Shown here piece by piece: positions 17,696-26,177 of a stretch of DNA of 37,310 nt. Below the pieces are notes generated by a model. It saw only the letters and a program-made list of their open reading frames with translations, did not search any database and was not told the origin of the DNA. The position numbers and the translations under genes were made by a program. The stretch lies in the NCBI GenBank assembly GCA_020348385.1, contig CP070750.1, positions 431,097 through 468,406 of the forward strand, read 5' to 3'. The DNA is from Candidatus Aminicenantota bacterium (GTDB lineage Bacteria; Acidobacteriota; Aminicenantia; Aminicenantales; Aminicenantaceae). Numbering within the stretch: the first letter of the stretch is position 1; each line of letters opens with the position of its first letter.

Positions 17696-18964
17696 GTGTC
17701 GGAAGCAGTCATTTTCCTTTTAATGGTGGGGATTTTTGCCATCCTGGCAATGATCTTGAAACTCCCTATCGGGGTTTCCTTGGCGATTTCGGCTTTAGCT
17801 GGAGCGCTTTTAGGCGGCAAGGGCCTTGCCCTTCGCCATCTTGTCGAAGGATCTTTCGGATATTTTGAAACCATTCTGATCATCCTAGCAGCCATGATAT
17901 TCATGAAAGTCCTCCAAGCTTCCGGTATATTGGATTCCATTACGGCCCTTATGCTCAAAACCTTCTACAGAAAAAAGCTCCCACTTTTGCTCACAGTCAT
18001 GGTATTGATCATGTTTCCCGGAATGATCACCGGATCTTCGACCGCCGCTGTCCTTACCACAGGTGTGTTGGTAGCTCCCGTGTTGATACGACTGGGATTA
18101 TCCAAAGTCAAGGCCGCAGCTCTTATCGCCATGGGAGCCATTCTCGGGATGATTGCCCCCCCGGTGAATATTCTGGTCATGATCATGGGAGCGGGAGTGG
18201 ACATGCCATATGTGGGCTTGACTCTGCCTCTTTTGATCATCGTTGTGCCGTTAGCCCTAGTCATTTCTCTATGGTTAGGATACAAGGACATCAAGATTAT
18301 CCGGTATGACGAGATGAAATCAATCCTGCCAGAATCTGTCTTTTCCTTGTTTGGATTCCGGCTTTACTTGCCTCTAGTTGTTGTCCTTGTTTTGATGTTG
18401 AGCCAGAGTCTTTTGGCGGATATTATGCCGGACATCGGGATTCCGGCCATTTTCATGCTGGGAAGTCTCGTCGGCCTATTCTGCGGCCGTCCATTCCATT
18501 TTCTAAAAATTACTCAGGAAGCTGTCAAAGAAGCTATGCCTATCCTTTCTATTCTGGTGGGCGTTGGTATGTTCATCCAAATCATGACCCTGACAGGGGG
18601 AAGAGGTTGGGCTGTTATTTCTTTCCTGTCCTTGCCCCCTGTGCTCCTGTATCTCGGCATAGGAATCAGCATGCCTCTGTTCGGGGCCGTTTCGGCATAT
18701 GGTTCCGCTTCCATCTTGGGCGTTCCGTTCATCCTGGCGCTTATCAACAAAAACGCCATCATCACGGCTTCAGCTCTTTCTGCCATAGCCGGGCTTGGGG
18801 ACCTCATGCCGCCCACAGCACTGGCCGGTATGTTTGCGGCACAAGTTATCGGAGAAAAGAATTATTTCAAAGTTCTCCGCTATTGTATCGTCCCCGCCTT
18901 TTTCTTGCTCTTCGTCGGAATAGGCGTTTTGCTTCTGGCGCCCATACTGGATAAATTTATATAG
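17696..18964 (+). CDS. TRAP transporter large permease (DctM-like)
   Basis: A 422-residue, roughly 12-TM protein with DctM/TRAP large-subunit features, including MFPGMITGSSTAAVLTTGVL, MGAILGMIAPPVNILVMIMG and GLGDLMPPTALAGMFAAQVI. TRAP systems import organic acids and amino acid derivatives with sodium. Neither a DctP binding protein nor a normal four-helix DctQ subunit lies nearby; instead a 48-residue two-helix protein follows after 8 nt. The start is GTG at 17696. Co-location with ggt and an M14-type hydrolase suggests a glutamyl- or acyl-amino acid substrate. Confidence 0.9.
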   Translation: MSEAVIFLLMVGIFAILAMILKLPIGVSLAISALAGALLGGKGLALRHLVEGSFGYFETILIILAAMIFMKVLQASGILDSITALMLKTFYRKKLPLLLTVMVLIMFPGMITGSSTAAVLTTGVLVAPVLIRLGLSKVKAAALIAMGAILGMIAPPVNILVMIMGAGVDMPYVGLTLPLLIIVVPLALVISLWLGYKDIKIIRYDEMKSILPESVFSLFGFRLYLPLVVVLVLMLSQSLLADIMPDIGIPAIFMLGSLVGLFCGRPFHFLKITQEAVKEAMPILSILVGVGMFIQIMTLTGGRGWAVISFLSLPPVLLYLGIGISMPLFGAVSAYGSASILGVPFILALINKNAIITASALSAIAGLGDLMPPTALAGMFAAQVIGEKNYFKVLRYCIVPAFFLLFVGIGVLLLAPILDKFI

Positions 18965-18972
18965 GAAAAAGC

Positions 18973-19119
18973 ATGATACAGATTATTTATCATTTCTTGG
19001 TCCTTTATTTAACCTTCCATCTCATCTGGTTTGTCATCCGAGAGAAAAAATTTTGGAACCAATTGAGTGGAGTGATTGTGCTTATCATGTTTCTGTTGCG
19101 ACTCTTACTCATCAAATGA
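18973..19119 (+). CDS. 48-residue two-helix membrane protein beside the TRAP permease
   Basis: A short gene with the ribosome binding site AGGAAA 6 nt before its ATG. The product has two hydrophobic segments (about 3-22 and 32-47) separated by the charged turn REKKFWNQ, and ends in LLLIK. It begins 8 nt after the permease stop, and its TGA overlaps the ATG of the next gene (ATGA), so it is embedded in a tightly coupled operon. It is much smaller than a DctQ subunit (about 160 residues) but could fill a minimal version of that role. I know no named family for it. Low length makes chance possible, but spacing on both sides argues that it is real. Confidence 0.7.
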   Translation: MIQIIYHFLVLYLTFHLIWFVIREKKFWNQLSGVIVLIMFLLRLLLIK

Positions 19120-20240
19120 AAAAACATCAAGCCACTGCTTTTCTTCTCCTCCTTTTGGCAGCCTTGGTCTGTTTTTTTGCGGGCCGAGAATTCCTGACTA
19201 TGCACGAGGAGGAAGCCGTATACCCAAGCCCACATCTGACGATAAAAAAAAGACTCAGTGATTATTTTCCTGGGTTGAAAAACTCTCCCGGAGACTCATC
19301 CGTTTACATATTCGAGGGTCAGAAAATGGGAGGGACTCTTCTCATCCTCGGAGGAACACATCCGAATGAGCCGGCAGGATTCATCACGGCCGTTCTTCTT
19401 GTGGAAAATTTAGAGGTCACCCAAGGAAAAGTCATCATCGTTCCTCGAGCTAACAACAGTGGATTTATGCACAGCGATCCACAAGAGGGAAATCCACAAA
19501 GATATTCTTTGAGCACTCCAGGAGGCCCAAGATGGTTCCGCTACGGATCGCGACTGACAAACCCCATCCACCAATGGCCTGATTCTGTTTTGTATGTAAA
19601 CCCAGCAGGACAAAAATTATCAGGAACAGAAAGCCGAAATCTCAACAGGAGCTATCCTGGACGAAAACATGGAAAACTGACAGAAAAAATCGCGTATGCC
19701 ATCATGCAGGTTATCGACAATGAAAAGGCCGATCTTGCCGTGGACCTCCATGAAGCAGCGCCCGAATATCCTGTCATCAATGCCATTGTTTTCCACGAGA
19801 ACAGCGCCGAACTGGCTGCCGTAACTCTGATGACCCTTCAGATGGAAGGAGTGGATATCCGGTTGGAGGCCTCCCCTCCCAATCTCAGAGGTTTGAGCCA
19901 CCGTGAATGGGGTGATTTTGCCAAAACTCGTGCCGTCCTTTTGGAAACGGCTAACACATCCCATGGGAGGCTGAAAGGGAGACCTTCGGCAACCCTTATC
20001 ATTAATGGAAAGGATAAAAATTACATGAAGGCTGCCCAGCTGGGACTGCTATTTGTACCGTTTGACGAGGATGGTATCTCACTTAAACAAAGAGTATCCC
20101 GTCATCTCGCTTCACTTAGAGCCCTCGTCTCCGGCCTCCACGAACTCCATCCCGACCTCTGCATCCAACTGGATAACTTACCCAATCCCATTGAAGTCCA
20201 AAAGGTTGGAATAGGTCCCTATCTCACCCCTTCCAAATAA
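19116..20240 (+). CDS. Succinylglutamate desuccinylase/aspartoacylase-like (M14-type) zinc hydrolase, exported or membrane-anchored
   Basis: A 374-residue protein with an N-terminal hydrophobic anchor or signal (about 8-22) and a carboxypeptidase-like zinc domain. The zinc ligands are His82 and Glu85 in GGTHPNEPAG and the histidine of DLHEAAPEYP; NLNRSYPG carries the substrate-binding arginine. Family members remove an acyl group or amino acid from N-acyl-amino acids or peptides. I chose the ATG at 19116, which overlaps the stop of the 48-codon gene; the longer frame from 19053 runs inside that gene. As the last gene of the ggt block it probably acts in the periplasm on related compounds. Confidence 0.88.
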   Translation: MKKHQATAFLLLLLAALVCFFAGREFLTMHEEEAVYPSPHLTIKKRLSDYFPGLKNSPGDSSVYIFEGQKMGGTLLILGGTHPNEPAGFITAVLLVENLEVTQGKVIIVPRANNSGFMHSDPQEGNPQRYSLSTPGGPRWFRYGSRLTNPIHQWPDSVLYVNPAGQKLSGTESRNLNRSYPGRKHGKLTEKIAYAIMQVIDNEKADLAVDLHEAAPEYPVINAIVFHENSAELAAVTLMTLQMEGVDIRLEASPPNLRGLSHREWGDFAKTRAVLLETANTSHGRLKGRPSATLIINGKDKNYMKAAQLGLLFVPFDEDGISLKQRVSRHLASLRALVSGLHELHPDLCIQLDNLPNPIEVQKVGIGPYLTPSK

Positions 20241-20271
20241 GCTTAAGTCCAGATTTTACCTATATTTAGGA

Positions 20272-20301
20272 TTGACAGAGAGGATTCAAATAAGATAGTA
20301 T
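20272..20301 (+). promoter_or_regulatory. Sigma-70-type promoter of the rpsA group
   Basis: TTGACA (20272-20277), an 18-nt spacer and TAGTAT (20296-20301). The predicted start near 20308 leaves a leader of about 148 nt before rpsA. Confidence 0.55.
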
Positions 20302-20358
20302 AAGCATTCTTTCTTCACAAAAAAATGGAAGTCATATTAAAGAAAAACATAAGTCTTT

Positions 20359-20451
20359 CCGGGGGAGCGTCATCTCCTCCTAAGGCTATCCTGGAAGCTG
20401 CGGCTAGGATAAAATCTAGCTATAAGCCCCAATATCTTTCAGAAAAGAGGG
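20359..20451 (+). promoter_or_regulatory. Structured 5' leader of rpsA, candidate autoregulatory RNA
   Basis: Three possible stems are visible. Stem 1: GGGGGAG (20361-20367) with CTCCTCC (20374-20380), loop CGTCAT. Stem 2: TATCCT (20387-20392) with AGGATA (20406-20411), containing a small inner AGC/GCT pair. Stem 3: GCTAGGAT (20403-20410) with ATCTAGC (20414-20420), one bulge. Stems 2 and 3 share bases and exclude each other. The ribosome binding site is AGAGGG (20446-20451). Leaders of rpsA are known to be repressed by S1 in Escherichia coli; the same role here is inferred. Confidence 0.45.
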
Positions 20452-20455
20452 TTCA

Positions 20456-22225
20456 ATGTCAGAGCTAATCAAAAATCCAAAAAAAGAAGACGATATCACG
20501 AACGAGGATTATGCCGATCTTCTCGAAAAGTACCAATTCAACACCAAAGAACTATCGCCAGGCAAACTTCTCAAAGGGAAAGTGATTAAAGTCACATCGA
20601 CCCATGTTCTAGTGGACGTGGGATTCAAGTCCGAGGGCATCATTCCGATCGAAGACTTCATCGACCACAAAGACCCCAAAACTTTTCAGCCCGGGGATGA
20701 TGTGGAAGCCGTCCTTGAAAAAAGCAATCTCAAAGAGGGATATCTCATTCTTTCCAAAAAGAAAGCCATCGCGATAAAGGCATTGAACAATCTGGAAAAA
20801 GCCCATCAGCACAACAGTTGGATTGTCGGAAAAATCGTATCAAAAATAAAAAATGGATACAACGTCAATGTGGGAATCATGGCCTTTCTCCCCGATTCAC
20901 ATGCAGATGTGAAACTGGTGAAAGATTCGGATAAACTTATCGGGAATCTGTACAAGTTCAAAGTGATCAAGTTTGACAGGAGGGCAGAAAATGCTGTTTT
21001 ATCCCGAAAACTATATCTCCAGGACGAGAGAGAGAAAAAAAAGAGACGTGTCTTCGACCAGTTAAGTTCAGGAAAAAAAGTAAAGGGAAGAGTGAAATCC
21101 CTCACGAATTTTGGCGTCTTTATCGATTTAGGCGGGATAGAAGGTCTTATGCACATCTCGGATATGTCTTGGGGGAAAATCACCCACCCTTCCGAGATTT
21201 TCGAGGTCGGACAGGAAATCGAGGCCATTGTGCTCGGTTTCGATGAAAAAGAAGAAAAAATTTCATTGGGATACAAACAACTCAGCAGTGATCCCTGGGA
21301 AGATATCGAAGGAAGATATATGGTGGGGCAAAAAGTCGCTGGGAAGGTGGTCAGCCTAACCGATTTTGGTGCCTTTGTCGAACTCGAGCCTGGGGTGGAA
21401 GGATTAGTCCATGTGTCGGATTTGTCTTGGTCCCGCAAACCTGTTCATCCTAAAAAAGTACTCTCCCAAGGAGAAGAAGTTACCGTCACCATACTAGCCA
21501 TAAATCCTTCCACGAAAAGAATCTCCTTGGGTCTCAAACAAATCACACCCCATCCGTTAGAATCATTCAGGCAAATGTACAGCCCGGGATCTCGTGTAAA
21601 GGGAACCATAACCAACATCACAGACTTCGGGGCATTCATTGAGGTGGAAAAGGGAATCGAAGGGCTCATACATATTTCAGACATGAGTTGGAAAAAAATC
21701 AAACACCCTTCTGATCTACTTAAAGTAGGGGAGGAAGCCGAAGCCATCATCCTCAATATAGATGTGGACAAGCAAAAACTCTCTTTAGGTATCAAACAAT
21801 TGGAAGGAGATATCTGGGAAGATTTTTTCAAGCGTCAAAAGGTGGGAGATCTTGTCAAAGTGAGGATCGTTCGTCTTGCCAGCTTTGGCATCTTTGTCGA
21901 AATCACGCCAGGCATCGAAGGCGTTGTATTTCTTTCAGAACTGGATGATCACAAAATCGATAATCCAGCGGACGTCTTTAAGGTTGGGGAAGAAAAACTT
22001 GCCAAAATCATTAAATTGAATCAAGAGGAAAAAAAGATATCTCTAAGTTTCAGACAAGCACAGATGGAAGTGCAAAAAATGGAATACCAAAAGTATGTCC
22101 AAAGCCAGAATGACAGGCTGACGCTGGGTGATTTGATGAAAGATAAGTTGAAAAACTTAGAGGCTCCGCGAAAGAGAACAAAAAAAACAACGAAAAAAAA
22201 GGAGGAAAAGAATGATAAAAGCTGA
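20456..22225 (+). CDS. rpsA: 30S ribosomal protein S1
   Basis: A 589-residue protein with six S1 RNA-binding repeats. The last four are highly regular, each with a turn such as LTNFGVFIDLGGIEGLMHIS or LTDFGAFVELEPGVEGLVHV, while the first two are more diverged, as in other S1 proteins. The C-terminal tail is strongly basic (RKRTKKTTKKKEEKND). S1 sits on the small subunit and helps load mRNAs. It is preceded by a structured leader, and its end overlaps the HU/IHF-type gene by 14 nt, the same rpsA-ihfB order seen in proteobacteria. Confidence 0.96.
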   Translation: MSELIKNPKKEDDITNEDYADLLEKYQFNTKELSPGKLLKGKVIKVTSTHVLVDVGFKSEGIIPIEDFIDHKDPKTFQPGDDVEAVLEKSNLKEGYLILSKKKAIAIKALNNLEKAHQHNSWIVGKIVSKIKNGYNVNVGIMAFLPDSHADVKLVKDSDKLIGNLYKFKVIKFDRRAENAVLSRKLYLQDEREKKKRRVFDQLSSGKKVKGRVKSLTNFGVFIDLGGIEGLMHISDMSWGKITHPSEIFEVGQEIEAIVLGFDEKEEKISLGYKQLSSDPWEDIEGRYMVGQKVAGKVVSLTDFGAFVELEPGVEGLVHVSDLSWSRKPVHPKKVLSQGEEVTVTILAINPSTKRISLGLKQITPHPLESFRQMYSPGSRVKGTITNITDFGAFIEVEKGIEGLIHISDMSWKKIKHPSDLLKVGEEAEAIILNIDVDKQKLSLGIKQLEGDIWEDFFKRQKVGDLVKVRIVRLASFGIFVEITPGIEGVVFLSELDDHKIDNPADVFKVGEEKLAKIIKLNQEEKKISLSFRQAQMEVQKMEYQKYVQSQNDRLTLGDLMKDKLKNLEAPRKRTKKTTKKKEEKNDKS

Positions 22226-22487
22226 TCTCATCAACAAAATCGCAAAGGAAATGAACATCTCAAAGCAGGAAGCAGAAGAGGGAGTCAATCTTTTCTTTCA
22301 AACGATGAAAGAAGCATTGTTGAGAGGAGAAGAAATAGAACTCAGAGGATTCGGCAGTTTTCGATTTCGCACACGAGGTGCGCGGTCAGGAAGAAATCCA
22401 CGCACAGGCAAACCCGTCCAAGTTCCTCCAAAAAAAGTTTTGTATTTCAAACCGAGCAAATTGATAAAAAGCATGATCAACAGGTAA
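22212..22487 (+). CDS. HU/IHF-family DNA-bending protein
   Basis: A 91-residue nucleoid protein of the HU/IHF family. It shows the dimer core MIKADLINKIAKEMNISKQ and the DNA-arm signature GFGSFRFRTR followed by RNPRTGKPV. The position right after rpsA favours an IHF-beta-like assignment, but sequence alone does not separate it from HU. Its ATG lies inside the end of rpsA with AAAGGAGG just upstream, and its TAA shares one base with the next start (TAATG). Confidence 0.94.
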   Translation: MIKADLINKIAKEMNISKQEAEEGVNLFFQTMKEALLRGEEIELRGFGSFRFRTRGARSGRNPRTGKPVQVPPKKVLYFKPSKLIKSMINR

Positions 22488-22981
22488 TGGAGTACCTCAC
22501 CGCACCGTGGAGGGAAGAATATGTTAAAGAAGTGTTCAAAATGAAGGGGTGTATCTTCTGTCAAGCGCTAAAGCAGATAAATGACAAGGAATGTTTTATC
22601 CTATATAGAGGCAATCACAATTTCATTCTGTTGAACAAATACCCATACACTCCGGGGCACATGATGATCGCTCCGTACAAACATCTGAATTCCATAGAGT
22701 TGGCGGAAAAAAAATCTTCAGGGGAAATGATGGAACTTCTCACAAAATGCTTGGGAATTTTAAGAGAGCATTATAAACCTCAGGGTTTTAATACCGGGAT
22801 GAACATCGGCCACAGCGCGGGAGCAGGTGTAGCGGATCATTATCATCTGCATATCATTCCCCGCTGGATTGGAGATTCCAATTTCATGCCTCTCGTCGGA
22901 AAAACAAAGGTGGTACTGGAGGATCTCCACACGACCTATGATCAACTCTTCACATATTTCCAAAAAAAGGGCAAGAAATGA
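22487..22981 (+). CDS. HIT-family nucleotide hydrolase/transferase
   Basis: A 164-residue histidine-triad protein with the active site DHYHLHIIPRW and a zinc-type pair CIFC near residue 22. The N-terminus MEYLTAPWREEYV is typical of the AP-4-A phosphorylase/hydrolase-like branch of bacterial HIT proteins. It likely cleaves dinucleoside polyphosphates or nucleotide conjugates. The start overlaps the HU/IHF stop by one base, and its TGA overlaps the start of the acyl-CoA dehydrogenase (ATGA), so it belongs to one operon. Confidence 0.92.
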   Translation: MEYLTAPWREEYVKEVFKMKGCIFCQALKQINDKECFILYRGNHNFILLNKYPYTPGHMMIAPYKHLNSIELAEKKSSGEMMELLTKCLGILREHYKPQGFNTGMNIGHSAGAGVADHYHLHIIPRWIGDSNFMPLVGKTKVVLEDLHTTYDQLFTYFQKKGKK

Positions 22982-24120
22982 ATTTCGAACTCACAGAAGA
23001 CCAGATTCTGATAAGGGAGATGATCAAAGATTTTGCCCAAAACGAGATAAAACCTCGCGCCAAATCTCTAGAGGAATCGCATGAATTCCCCGAGGACCTA
23101 TTGAAAAAACTTGCTGATCTTGGGATCTTGGGCATGTCTATCCCCACCAAATACGGCGGCATCAAAACTGACACGCTCTCCCTGATGATTACCCTGGAAG
23201 AAATAAGCCGGACTCTCCCATCTCTTTCTGTGATCATCAGTGTCCACTGCTCCCTTTTTTCCTATGCCATACTGAAATTCGGCACCGAGCAACAAAAAGA
23301 AAAATACCTGCCCAAAGCCGCCACAGGAGAACTGCTTGGGGCTTTTGCCCTTACTGAACCGGGGGCTGGCTCGGATATTCAGGGATTGAACACCAAAGCC
23401 GAAAAAATAGGGGATGTTTATGTCTTGAATGGAACGAAAGCCTGGGTAACCACAGGAAGCGATGCTTTGGCTTACATTATATTTGCGTACACGGAAACCC
23501 AGCAAGGTGAAAAAAGATTGAGCGCTTTTATCGTAAAAAAAGATTTTCCTGGCCTACGAATCTCCAAGATAGAAGAGAAAATGGGTCTTCACGCATCGGT
23601 AACCTCGGAAATTGTTTTGGAAGACTGTCATGTTCCTGTGGAAAACCTCCTTGGAGAAGAAGGCAAGGGGGCTGCGGTAGCGCTCCATTGTCTTGATGGT
23701 TCGCGTATCGGCATAGCGGCTCAATCTGTCGGGTTATCTCAACGGGCTCTCGATGAGGCCGCCAAATATGCCAAGCAGAGGGAAGCATTCGGCAAACCCA
23801 TCGCCCAATTTCAAGCTATCCAATTCATGATTGCCGACATGGCTACTCTCATAGAATCTGCACGATTGCTTACCTATAGGGCATCCGACCTGCTGGACAA
23901 AGGGCACCCTTTCTCCAAAGAGGCAGCCATGGCCAAACTCTATGCCTCAGAAGCCGCCAACAAGATAGCCTATCTGGCGCTACAGATACATGGAGGGTAT
24001 GGATATTCAAAGGAATTCGCCGTTGAACAATTATACAGAGACGCAAGAGTCCTCACTCTCTATGAGGGAACTTCCGAAATACAACGGCTGGTGATCTCAC
24101 GCCATCTACTGCGAGAATAA
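22978..24120 (+). CDS. Acyl-CoA dehydrogenase (butyryl-CoA dehydrogenase-like)
   Basis: A 380-residue FAD enzyme with the usual N-terminal helical, middle beta and C-terminal helical domains. Signatures are ALTEPGAGSDIQGL, the arginine region QREAFGKPIAQFQAIQF, and LQIHGGYGYSKEF. The catalytic glutamate is Glu363 in LYEGTSEIQR, the position used by short-chain acyl-CoA dehydrogenases. It would oxidise acyl-CoA to enoyl-CoA. No EtfAB or thiolase genes lie nearby; the gene simply follows the HIT gene with a 4-nt overlap. Chain-length specificity is not certain. Confidence 0.94.
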   Translation: MNFELTEDQILIREMIKDFAQNEIKPRAKSLEESHEFPEDLLKKLADLGILGMSIPTKYGGIKTDTLSLMITLEEISRTLPSLSVIISVHCSLFSYAILKFGTEQQKEKYLPKAATGELLGAFALTEPGAGSDIQGLNTKAEKIGDVYVLNGTKAWVTTGSDALAYIIFAYTETQQGEKRLSAFIVKKDFPGLRISKIEEKMGLHASVTSEIVLEDCHVPVENLLGEEGKGAAVALHCLDGSRIGIAAQSVGLSQRALDEAAKYAKQREAFGKPIAQFQAIQFMIADMATLIESARLLTYRASDLLDKGHPFSKEAAMAKLYASEAANKIAYLALQIHGGYGYSKEFAVEQLYRDARVLTLYEGTSEIQRLVISRHLLRE

Positions 24121-24215
24121 AGGGTCTTGGGATCTAAGCTCGCCCAAAGATTGAAGATTCGTGGTATCATGGAAGAAAGAGAAATTGTGAGTGAAAACGC
24201 AATAGAGGTGAAACC

Positions 24216-26150
24216 ATGCTTAAATCGATGAGAAAAAATGTGAAATCCCTCGCCCCCACGCTTTGGTTTGTGATCATTGCTTTCATCATCTCCATTTTTG
24301 CTGTATGGGGTGGGGCTGGCGCCCTCGGAGAAGGGAGAGGGGCAAACATTTTGGCAACAGTGGGAAAAGAGAAAATTTCGTTGAATCTCTATCAACAAAA
24401 CTTGAGACAAAGAATAGAGGCCATGCGCAGGGAATTTCGAGAGCTTGATAGCCGGTTCATCCAGCAGCTCAACATTCCCCAGCAAATCCTGAATCAGCTC
24501 ATCCAGCAATCGCTTCTGACGCAACTGTCCAAAGAAATGGGAGTCAAAGCCACAGACGATGAAATCCGGAAAAAAATCATGAGTTATCCTGTCTTCCAAA
24601 AAGATGGACAGTTTGTGGGCTTCACCCAGTACAAGAAAATTCTGGAGTGGAATCGTATCCCTCTTTCTGAGTTTGAAAAGAGCCTGCGGCAGGAAATCAT
24701 CATGGAAAAAGTTGTGGATGTCATAACGGCAGGCGTCACAGTGACCGAAGAGGAGTTATGGGAAAACTATAAAAAAACCAACGATACGGCCAGGTTGGAA
24801 TATGTCACATTGGGATTGGACAAAGTGGAGTTGGATAAAGAACCCGATCCTGAGAAACTGGTGGAATATTTCGAAAAAAACAGGGAAACGTACAAAATCC
24901 CGGAAAAAAGAGAGGCCGACTATTACTTTATCAAAAACGATGATTTGAAAGCTACTGTCGAATTGACCGATACGGAAATCGAAGCTTATTATGATGACAA
25001 CACAGCTCGTTTCATAGTGCCTGAACAAACTAGGGCGAGCCGAATCTATCTTCCGTTCGAAGAGCAGGAAAGAAATGATGTTCTAAACCAAGCAAAGGAT
25101 TTACTCGACAAGATTCAATCCGGGCGAGACTTTGGAGAGCTGGCAATCGGATACTCAAAAGATGAAAAAGCACAGGACGCAGGAGATTGGGGTCTGTACG
25201 AATGGAAGAGTTTATCCCAACAAGAACAGGATGAGATCAACAGGCTGTCTCAAGACGATATTTCCGATATCATCGAAATCACAGATGGCGTGGTCATCCT
25301 CAAAGTGACGGAAAAAAATCCCGAATCCACGGAACCGCTCGAAGCCGTGAAGGAGAGAATCACCAACATTCTCAAGGATGAAAAAGCACGACAGATGGCA
25401 GAAGAGGAAATTGCCCGGTTGGAAAAAGCCGCCAAAAAAGAAAACAGCCTGGATGTCGCAGCACAAACCCTGGGATTAGGGATCCGCAACTCCGGTCTCC
25501 TCAAAGAAAATGATCCGTTGGAGGATATCGACCCGTCTGGCTCCATAAGCATGACGCTGTTTAACATCGAGGAGAAAGAAATCTCTTCTCCAATCTACAC
25601 GTACCAAGGTGTCGGCCTGGCTCAACTGATGAAGATCGAACCTCCTCGTCCGGCCAATTTCGGCGAGGTAAAGCAGGAAGTCAGCGAGGATTTCATGGCC
25701 ATTGAAAAAAAGGAGCTAGCCATGGAACGGATCAAAGAAGTTAAACAGGACCTCAACAGAAAGAGTCTGGAAGATTTAGCAGAGGATTATTCGTTGGAAT
25801 ACAAAACCGTTGAGGAGCACAAAAGAGGGCAATACCTCGGTGTTATCGGTGAAAACAGAGAGATCGACAAGCTCGCGTTCACTCTTCCGCTCGATGAAGC
25901 CAGCGATCCGGTGGAATTCGAATCGGGGTATGCACTGGTGCGAGTCCTTGATCGGAAAGAGGTCACAAGAGAAGAATTTGAAAATGTCAAACAGACCGAA
26001 AAAGAAAACTTCCTGGAAGGCAAAAAAAATAAATTCTTTTCATCCTATCTGGCCAAGTTGCAGGAGGATAAAGAAGTAAAAATAAGATACGATCTTTTCC
26101 TGAAAACGAATCAGGACATCCTTTCCCGTTTTGGGGGCGAAGAGGAATAG
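24216..26150 (+). CDS. PpiD/SurA-like periplasmic folding factor (parvulin-type PPIase)
   Basis: A 644-residue protein with a single N-terminal TM anchor (LWFVIIAFIISIFAVWGG, about 16-33), a SurA_N-like chaperone region (about 45-250), one parvulin rotamase domain (about 260-365, including GRDFGELAIGYSKD and DAGDWGLYEWKS) and a second helical and beta region to the C-terminus. This matches PpiD, which assists folding of exported proteins at the periplasmic face of the membrane. The ATG follows AGGTG. The 95 nt before it contains an imperfect stem (24125-24149) but no strong terminator. Rotamase activity is not certain. Confidence 0.9.
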   Translation: MLKSMRKNVKSLAPTLWFVIIAFIISIFAVWGGAGALGEGRGANILATVGKEKISLNLYQQNLRQRIEAMRREFRELDSRFIQQLNIPQQILNQLIQQSLLTQLSKEMGVKATDDEIRKKIMSYPVFQKDGQFVGFTQYKKILEWNRIPLSEFEKSLRQEIIMEKVVDVITAGVTVTEEELWENYKKTNDTARLEYVTLGLDKVELDKEPDPEKLVEYFEKNRETYKIPEKREADYYFIKNDDLKATVELTDTEIEAYYDDNTARFIVPEQTRASRIYLPFEEQERNDVLNQAKDLLDKIQSGRDFGELAIGYSKDEKAQDAGDWGLYEWKSLSQQEQDEINRLSQDDISDIIEITDGVVILKVTEKNPESTEPLEAVKERITNILKDEKARQMAEEEIARLEKAAKKENSLDVAAQTLGLGIRNSGLLKENDPLEDIDPSGSISMTLFNIEEKEISSPIYTYQGVGLAQLMKIEPPRPANFGEVKQEVSEDFMAIEKKELAMERIKEVKQDLNRKSLEDLAEDYSLEYKTVEEHKRGQYLGVIGENREIDKLAFTLPLDEASDPVEFESGYALVRVLDRKEVTREEFENVKQTEKENFLEGKKNKFFSSYLAKLQEDKEVKIRYDLFLKTNQDILSRFGGEEE

Positions 26151-26177
26151 ACGGAAAGATGGGATAGAAGGGGAGAA

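Noticed and set aside
20325..20468. A 47-codon open frame that spans the rpsA leader and overlaps the rpsA start
   Set aside because: It has no ribosome binding site, its composition follows the leader hairpins, and it conflicts with a structured-RNA reading; kept only as a remote leader-peptide possibility.
24125..24149. Imperfect stem (TCTTGGG with CCCAAAGA) after the acyl-CoA dehydrogenase
   Set aside because: There is no following U-run and the stem has a bulge, so it is not a convincing terminator.
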